From Cyanobacteria bacterium UBA9971 (lineage in GTDB: Bacteria; Cyanobacteriota; Vampirovibrionia; Gastranaerophilales; UBA9971), in contig DNRP01000124.1 of the NCBI GenBank assembly GCA_003499955.1, forward strand, positions 28,645 to 34,145: 5,501 bases of DNA, given 5' to 3'. The translations under genes were made by a program, and so were the position numbers. Of this stretch, positions 1-5,501 are shown in pieces; the first letter of the stretch is position 1, and every line of letters begins with the position of its first letter. The notes beneath the pieces are model-generated. The model saw nothing but the letters and a program-made list of their open reading frames with translations, ran no database searches and had not been told where the DNA came from.

Positions 1-1350
1 AAATCGTTTGCTTCTATTGATTCGGCAATAAATGCTTATATCGGGCAAAATGCTTCAATAGAAACACAAAATGATATTTCTTTAACTATAAATTCGTATA
101 ATGACGCTCAATCAGATGCAACAGGCAGAGCTTACGGTCTAATTGCAGGCGGTTATACAGAAGCAAAAACAAAAATTCTCGAAGACCACAATGTTTATAT
201 CAAATCCAATACTGTTTCAGGTAAAACTATCAATGCCAAAAATATAAAACTTATTTCAAAAGCAACTAAAAAAGCTGAAACAAACGCTGATGCAGGAAGC
301 GGAGGATTGGGTTCAGGGGTTGGCTCGCTGGCAGATTTATATGTAGACTCAAATAATGATATTTATACTGAAAATAACACGAATTTAACACAAAATAACA
401 TAAATACCGGTGAAACATTCGTTATGGACGCGGATTCAACGCTTTCTTACAGGACAACCAATAATAACAGCTCAACAGGTATTATTGCAGCCGGAGTTCC
501 AAGGATAGAAAACACTATTTATTTGGATAGTGATTTGACAATCGGTAATTATAACAATATAACAACAGGCGGTGATTTAACTATTGACGGCTACAATAAA
601 ATATCTGATTTCGGCTCTGGATACAGCCTCCATGGTGGAGCTTCGGGCTTTGGAAGTTTTGGGGCAGGGGATTCCGATACAACCGCAGATTCCACTATTA
701 ATGCTCTTATCGGTGATAATTCTACACTTGATATAGGCGAAGACTTAAACTTATTCTTAAATGCTGACTCTATTATTTCGGAAAGTGCTGAATTGGTCGC
801 AAAAGGCGCTATTTCTGTGGCTGATATTGATTTGAGCATAGATATTGACAATGTATTGTCCGCTGTTTTCGGTGCAAATTCTACAATTGATACATATAGC
901 GATGTTAAAACATACTTAAAATCAAATACAAACGCGGATGCTTATATTATTTCCGAATGTAAAAGTTTAGCTCCGATTGCAGATGGCAGCGCAAAGGCTA
1001 ATGTTTACAGCAGAAACTTGATTGATATTAGGGAAGGCGCAACAATCAGACCGAACAAAGACGCTTATTTTGTTATAGGTAAAGATATAAAAGGAAATGC
1101 TGCTTATAATAAAGCCAAAGCAACTGCAAAAGGCGAATCATCAGGTTTGTTATGGGGATTTGGTTCTGTACATGCTGATGCTGACGTAACAATTGATAAT
1201 GATATAAAAATTGCAGCAGGCGCAAATTTAACGGCCGGTGAAGATGTAAACTTGATATCAAATACCGGAACAACTTATGCTGACGGTTACAGCAGGTCAA
1301 AATCCAAGTTTTATTTATTGTTTGGTATTCCTATTACAAGATATAAGCAT
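1..1350 (+). repeat. Degenerate tandem protein repeat, about 53-59 residues per unit, at least eight units
   Basis: A short Gly/hydrophobic patch recurs near residues 46 (GLIAGG), 103 (GLGSGVGS), 161 (GIIAAG), 213-221 (GASGFGSFG), 268 (LVAKGAI), 325 (LAPIADG), 384 (GLLWGFGS) and 438 (FYLLFGIP), giving intervals of roughly 53-59. Between patches each unit tends to hold an Ala/Ser/Asp/Lys-rich stretch, a turn such as IGxNASI or FGANSTI (Gly15, Gly238, Gly291), and a beta rung such as NIKLIS or EDVNLIS. The first unit is already under way at base 1, so more copies lie upstream. The periodicity exists only in the protein; the DNA copies have diverged. As I recall, LktA-family leukotoxins carry a tandem repeat of about 53 residues, which this would match. 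Confidence 0.75.
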
Positions 1351-4300
1351 GGCGGAAGCAGTGACACATCTACAAGTAACAACATAAAAATTGACGGTAC
1401 CGTTCAGAGCGGTCTTTATCACAACAGAAAACTTACAATAGCTCTTGACGGCACTATAACAGAAGATGGCGTTAACCTTGACGGAACTGAAGAATACGAA
1501 TACAACAGAACAGAAGAGCTACAGGTAGAAATAGATTCTATTACAGACGATATTGTTGAAAAAAATGACGATCTTGATGTTGCTGCAACAGATAGAGATG
1601 CTGCACAAACTACTTTGGATACAAAAAATACGGAATTAGACGGACTTAAAGATGACAAAACAGCTCTTGAATCTGATAAAAATAGCAAAATTTCGACAAA
1701 AGAAGATAAGATAGACCTTAAAGATGACAAAATAGAGCTTAAAGCTGATAAAAAAGCGCAGCAGGATGCATTAGACACTGATGATGAAGATTATCAGGAA
1801 GATTATGATGCGCTTGAGGCTGATATTGATACGCTTGAAGATGATATAGAACAGCTTGATATTGATATTGCTACTTTGGACGGTCAAGTTGAAGACATTG
1901 AAGGTCAAATTTCAGAAAAACAAGCAGATATAAACACAAAAAATAACCAAATTGATGAAGCTGAAGCAGATTTAGACAACAAACAGGAGAAAGTTGACAA
2001 TATTAATACAGACATAGCCAGCTTGGAGGATGATAAAGCAGATTTAGAACAACTAAAAGAAGACAGCGAAGGCGGAACAACTATCTCTGCCTTAAAAGTC
2101 AAACCTGCAACTATTGATTCCGGTTATGTAAACATTATCGGAGATTTGAGCGGTAGCGGAACTATCAAAGCGCCGGGCAACGATTTTTCCATTGAAGTTA
2201 CAAACAGAACCGCAAAAAATATGATTTTTGACATATTAAAAATCAACCAGAACGCAAACGGAGATATTAAGATAAACGGTCAAGCCAAAACAGGAAGTTA
2301 TAACGGTGTAAACCTTGAAATAACAGGCGATAATTCCGGCAAGGTTATTTCAATTAATAACGCTTATGATCCTGATGATCCTTCAATTTTACTGGAACAG
2401 GCTGACAGCTCCGATTTGCTGTTCTCAAAAGACATAGAAAACCTCGGCGGGGATTTGATTATTAAAAACATGAGCGGAAGCGTTATGACGCAAGGGCTTA
2501 TTAATGCTAAAAATGTCTTTATTTATGTGCCTAAAGGAGATTATATACATGAATTTACCAAAGGACGCTATATTACAGGCGGAGTTGGCGAAGAACCTTC
2601 CATTCTTTATGCAGGTGAAAATATTATTATTTCTGCCCAAAAAATAGATATAAACGGCACAGTTCAAAGCGGTACAGACTACAGATCAGTTGTTATTAAC
2701 GATTTCAATCCTGATACTGATTTGCAGTGGAATGATGTAACCGAAAAAACCGAACTTATTCCTGTCACAACTAAAGGCGAAAATCAGGATATTAACGGGA
2801 TTAAAGCCGTATGGGATCCTGATACGCAAAAAATAAAACTTTACAGAGCCGATATCAGGGGCGGAAATATAGTTCTTCAAGGCGAAATTATAAGCACCGG
2901 CAACGGTAAATTAAAAGTTGTTTCCGGTTACGGTGAAATAGATGTGGTTAATAATACTGATTATGACCTTGAAATTAACCAGTTAAACACAAATCAGGAA
3001 GTTAACGGCAAAATTTACATCAATAACTTTAAAGTAAGTAATGCTGATGCTGATAAGATTGTGAATAAAGAAATAACACTTAACAAATACATGGAAGACC
3101 ATAATCTTGACGAAAATGAAATAAATATTTCGAGAACTGATAATGGGGAAATTCAGGTAAAAGATTATGATGATAATGAAATAAGTTCGTCAAATGTAAC
3201 AATTTTTGATTCAAACACCGCGCAATATAAGCCGAATAATGATGCTTCATATCAGAAACCTGCTACAGGATATTACTGGTACCAGTATTATGTACCAAGG
3301 TCTTGGTGGACAGAATATTGGCACGGAAAAAAATATAATTGGTCACTGGCAAGCTATTCTTATACAGATACAATAGCAGCAAAACAGCCTATAGGTATTG
3401 AATTTTTAGGAAAAGAACAGGGTAAAATAACCATTGCCAACAACGGAAGTTCCGATATTTACCTGAAAGAAAATGTTATGAATAATTCAGGGGATATAAA
3501 TATTTCTAATATCGGGGGAAATATTTATAACATGGGGAATTCTACCATTCAGTCTAAAAACATTAATTTAAATGCTAAAAATAATATCGGTGATGCCGAT
3601 AAAGCTATTAAAACCGATTTAAGAGATGGAAGTTTAACTGCGCTTTCTTCAAATGCAGGGCTGATAAATATAGAAGAAATATCCGGTCAAATGCTTGTTG
3701 ATAAAGTTTCTACAGCAGGAGATGTTATTTTAACCGCTGACGGTGCTATTCGAGCTACAGGCAACTTCAATCCGGGTATAACAGGTCATAATTTGAATTT
3801 AACATCTAAAACTGCCGATGTCGGCACGATTTCTCAGGATTTATTAATTTCTACAACAGGAAGTTTAAGTGTTGACGGGAAATCAAGTGTATTTATCAAA
3901 GAAGACGGCGGAGATATCAAGGCAAACCTTATTAAATCCGAAGACGGAGATGTAAAAATAACAGCTGCTTCCATAGACAGAGATTCTGACAGAGATGCAG
4001 GTCTGGTAAATATTTCCGCAAAAAATATAACTTTGGACATTACGGGAAATGCAGGAAATCTTTCTGCGGATGAATTGGCTTTATTTATTGATACACCGGG
4101 TGATTTAGAGATTCAGGCAGGAACAGACATACATATCAATGCCCTGAATGATATTAATATCAATAAAGTTTATTCCGATGCAGGAAATGTAAAATTAGTT
4201 TCAACAGGTAATATTACAGCCAATAATTTACAGGTCAATTCGGCAGATCTTGATGAAAATAATGAAACACACGTAAATGTGGCAAATATTAAAGCCAATA

Positions 4301-5501
4301 ATCTGGATTTAATTTCTTATGATGAAAAAGGCATAAAAAATGGCGGAATTAGCAATGTTAATGTGGATTTAACAGGGATAATAAACGCACAGGCTGCACA
4401 GAGCATAATTATAAGCAATACAAATCATGTAATTCCTGATGCTGCAAAAAATGACATCAATTTAGCCCGAACCTATGCAGATGATTTAAGAATCGGAACA
4501 ATAACTTCCGAATCAGGTGATGTTGTCCTTATTTCAGAGAGGTCAATACTTGACGCTAAAGCCGGTGAAAATTTAAATATTGATGGCGCAAATGTCACAT
4601 TAACAGCTAATTTGGGAAGTATCGGAACTTTAGTAGATGACCTGAATATCAAATCAACTGGATATTTAACAGCATCTTCTTATGAAGAAGCATATATAAC
4701 TTCTCCGAACGATTTAAAACTGTTATCAATAGACTCTTCCGCCAAAAATAACGAAAATCCCAAAATGCTGGAAAACGTTGTACTCAAGACAACAGGCAAT
4801 ATTATAGATGGCAGTGAGTATGAAGATTACAATATTGAATCTAAAAACATAAAATTAAATGCAGCAAAAATCGCAGCGGAAGATAATTATTTAGAAGTAA
4901 ATTCCGACAGTGTCAATGCAACAGCACCTTTAGGCATATATATTAATGAAACGGACGGGGATTTAGCACTTACAGCAAATTCAACCACAGGAAATATTAT
5001 GATGCAGGCTGATAAAGGCGCGCTAAATGCTTCTGTTATTGCCGGAGGTTATTTAAGAGCTTCAGCCAAAAATAATATTAAAATTACTGAAACGACAGGT
5101 GCTATGAGTCTGGATACAATTGAATCAACCGATGGAAACATAGAATTAATTGCACTGGCGGGTTCAATTACGGATAATAACTCGGGCAGCAATAATTTAA
5201 CGGGTGCTGATATAACTTTAACTGCCTCAAACGGTGTAAACAGCGATATGTCAGCAACAGGAAATGTTGTTATAACTGCAACAAACGGTGATATTGACGC
5301 TGATATTCTTGCAAGCATTAATTCAACTTTAACAGCAGGCGGAGGCAACATTATTACAAATACAACAGCAAGCGGGGATTTGAATATGAACTCCGTTGAC
5401 GGTGAAATTAACGCTAAAATTAACGTAGCTGGAACTGTGACCTCAACTTCAAAAAACAATACTGATATCGAAGCCGTAACCGGTGATATTAACGTAAAAA
5501 C
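1..5501 (+). CDS. Giant filamentous adhesin / exoprotein, leukotoxin LktA-like, internal fragment (partial at both ends)
   Basis: Frame 1 is read through without a stop for 1833 codons, so start codon, signal peptide, secretion domain and C-terminus all lie outside the window. The translation is low in aromatics, has one Cys (residue 320), and is rich in Asn, Asp, Thr, Ile, Ala and Gly. Order of regions: about 55-residue tandem repeats (1-450), a GTVQSG rung (465-471), a long coiled coil (504-688), an irregular beta region with a second GTVQSG (886-891), a Tyr/Trp cluster (1084-1121), and a beta-solenoid with Gly-Asp/Asn-Ile/Leu/Val turns (1128-1833). This mix is typical of LktA-type filamentous adhesins, which are exported to the surface, often by two-partner or autotransporter routes. 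The likely role is adhesion or cytotoxicity, but nothing here shows a target or an enzymatic site. Other possible labels are an FHA-like haemagglutinin or a generic beta-strand-repeat protein. Coding status is near certain; the family name is moderately sure. Confidence 0.95.
1381..1440 (+). other. Beta rung with GTVQSG motif, first copy
   Basis: Residues 461-480 read as a beta rung: IKIDGTVQSG, then an Arg-Lys (473-477 region) and a hydrophobic strand LTIALDG. It sits right after the last of the 55-residue units and about 30 residues before the coiled coil. The same hexapeptide recurs at residues 886-891, beyond the coil. It probably marks the last solenoid turn before the helical insertion; that is inference from position. 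Confidence 0.6.
1510..2064 (+). other. Long charged coiled-coil domain (about 185 residues) within the adhesin
   Basis: Residues 504-688 lose the Gly/Asn beta pattern and become Asp/Glu/Lys/Leu/Ile-rich with almost no Gly or Pro. Hydrophobic residues fall in 3-4 spacing: 507, 511, 514, 518, 525, 528, 535, 539, 546, 549, 556, then 591, 598, 602, 605, 609, 612, 616, 619, 623, 626, 630, 633, 637, 644, 651, 654, 658, 665, 668, 672, 675, 682. Every one of these lies at the same two positions of one heptad frame, so the register is kept over about 176 residues. Residues 560-584 put lysine at all eight core positions. Residues 586-639 contain no Lys, Arg or His. Beta-type sequence resumes at the EGGTT stretch near residue 690. 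It likely forms a helical stalk or an antiparallel hairpin projecting from the solenoid. Confidence 0.85.
1645..1740 (+). repeat. 24-bp imperfect direct repeat inside the coiled-coil coding sequence
   Basis: Bases 1645-1668 and 1717-1740 match at 21 of 24 positions; both encode LKDDK followed by two variable residues and Leu. They are 72 bases apart, which is 24 codons and not a whole number of heptads. The preceding heptad (KEDKIDL, residues 567-573) is also a near copy of the second one (KDDKIEL). This suggests local duplication during growth of the coil, though low-complexity coiled coils can also converge on such strings. Confidence 0.6.
2074..3240 (+). other. Irregular beta-solenoid region between the coiled coil and the aromatic cluster
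   Basis: Residues 692-1080 resume short alternating strands. Recognisable pieces are GDLSGSGTIKAPG (155 codons downstream of the coil start), GDIKING near 875 bases before the aromatic cluster, a second GTVQSG rung at 886-891, and a regular stretch at about 866-990 including IRGGNIVLQGEIISTGNG and VVSGYGEIDVVN. The spacing of GGNIVLQG, GEIISTGNG and GYGEIDV fits stacked solenoid turns. In my recollection this GG-I-L-G-I-STG-G-I-V-GYG-I pattern is one of the better conserved parts of LktA-like adhesins. No catalytic motif is visible. Confidence 0.6.
2641..2700 (+). other. Beta rung with GTVQSG motif, second copy
   Basis: Residues 881-900 read KIDINGTVQSG, then a Tyr-Arg-Ser and a short strand VVIN. 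The layout (I-x-I-D/N-GTVQSG, about four to six residues, Arg, hydrophobic strand) copies the rung at residues 463-480. The codons differ (caa agc versus cag agc, aca gtt versus acc gtt), so the motif is kept at protein level. Confidence 0.6.
3250..3363 (+). other. Tyr/Trp-rich aromatic cluster
   Basis: Residues 1084-1121 hold five Trp (1093, 1102, 1103, 1107, 1114) and ten Tyr (1084, 1091, 1092, 1094, 1096, 1097, 1106, 1112, 1119, 1121). The other 1795 or so residues of the window have only three Trp (385, 910, 938). The core reads GYYWYQYYVPRSWW, followed by an Arg/His/Lys-bearing stretch (EYWHGKKYNW). It is flanked by beta-solenoid on both sides, so it is most likely a loop or small subdomain standing out from the fibre. 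Exposed Tyr/Trp patches are common in carbohydrate- or membrane-contacting surfaces, but a function here is conjecture. Confidence 0.7.
3382..5501 (+). repeat. Long beta-solenoid with Gly-Asp/Asn-Ile/Leu/Val turns, continuing past the window
   Basis: Residues 1128-1833 are an almost uninterrupted run of short strands ended by Gly-Asp/Asn/Ser/Glu-hydrophobic turns. Examples are Gly1164 (GDINIS), 1240 (GDVILTA), 1304 (GDIKA), 1316 (GDVKITA), 1367 (GDLEIQA), 1395 (GNVKLV), 1403 (GNITA), 1506 (GDVVLIS), 1653 (GDLALTA), 1664 (GNIMM), 1712 (GNIEL), 1721 (GSITD), 1754 (GNVVITA), 1763 (GDIDAD), 1782 (GNII), 1792 (GDLNM), 1801 (GEINA) and 1828 (GDINV). Many come in pairs 8-11 residues apart, as expected for two strands of one solenoid turn. 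This is the FHA/LktA-type fibre body. It has no Trp and no Cys. Confidence 0.8.

Noticed and set aside
591..851. Open frames on the - strand at 591-851, 1073-1300, 1905-2102, 2425-2667, 2686-2880 and 3834-4040
   Set aside because: All lie wholly inside the giant + strand gene, are short, and show no family motif. The one at 1073-1300 would also need a TTG start. They are shadows.
1419..1778. 119-codon open frame on the - strand, Ser/Leu-rich
   Set aside because: It is antisense to the coiled coil. The Ser/Leu/Val composition is what reverse-reading Asp/Glu/Lys-rich codons gives; it contains no recognisable domain and the + strand frame is clearly real.
2533..2647. AAAGGAG about ten bases before an ATG at 2549, opening a 32-codon frame in frame 2 that ends at 2647
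   Set aside because: The ribosome-binding-site-like string is good, but the frame is short, its peptide is not recognisable, and the DNA is fully explained by KGDY in the main protein. An internal translation start cannot be shown without ribosome profiling.
3327..3333. Run of seven A in the coding sequence, a possible slippage or phase-variation site
   Set aside because: Runs of five to seven A are expected in a roughly 35% G+C gene rich in Lys and Asn, and this is not a long homopolymer. The frame is intact across it.
5049..5459. 136-codon open frame on the - strand, hydrophobic
   Set aside because: It is antisense to the Gly-Asp-Ile solenoid repeats. Its apparent membrane-like Val/Ile/Leu content is a by-product of reading Asn/Asp/Thr codons in reverse.
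1..5501. CRISPR array, DNA-level tandem repeats or insertion sequence
   Set aside because: The repeats are at protein level with diverged codons; there are no identical spaced direct repeats, no terminal inverted repeats and no transposase.
1..5501. Promoters, terminators or an intergenic gap
   Set aside because: There is no non-coding stretch in the window. AT-rich -10-like strings are everywhere in this sequence and carry no weight inside a coding frame.

Overview
The whole window is the inside of one very large protein-coding gene on the + strand. Frame 1 is open from base 1 to base 5501 (1833 full codons, no stop). Neither the start nor the end of the gene is present. The product looks like a giant secreted exoprotein or filamentous adhesin. 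It is rich in Asn, Asp, Thr, Ile and Ala, has a single cysteine and very few Trp, and is built mainly of beta-solenoid-like repeats. It most resembles the leukotoxin LktA-type filamentous adhesins. That family call comes from recognising the architecture by eye, not from a search.

Layout (residues counted from base 1): (1) residues 1-450 are a degenerate tandem repeat of about 53-59 residues. A short Gly/hydrophobic patch recurs at about residues 46, 103, 161, 213, 268, 325, 384 and 438. (2) Residues 461-500 form a short rung with a GTVQSG motif. (3) Residues 504-688 are a highly charged coiled coil that keeps one heptad register from residue 507 to 682. A lysine-rich stretch is followed by a basic-free acidic stretch, which suggests a helical hairpin. 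(4) Residues 692-1080 return to beta structure and carry a second GTVQSG rung. (5) Residues 1084-1121 are a Tyr/Trp cluster. (6) Residues 1128-1833 are a long beta-solenoid with Gly-(Asp/Asn)-(Ile/Leu/Val) turns, still running at the end of the window.

Organism: G+C is about 35% in the four lines I counted. Arginine is nearly always AGA/AGG and ATA is common for Ile. All Trp codons are TGG and no in-frame TGA occurs, so nothing points to a recoded TGA. This fits a low-GC diderm bacterium. LktA-like giant adhesins of this type are known from Fusobacteria and, as I recall, from gut lineages such as Gastranaerophilales (Melainabacteria) and Elusimicrobia. I cannot choose among these with confidence.

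No second gene, RNA gene, mobile element, CRISPR array, promoter or terminator is supported. All opposite-strand open frames are shadows of this gene. I see no new multi-gene system. What deserves a second look is the protein's architecture: the coiled-coil insertion with its charge layout, and the aromatic cluster.
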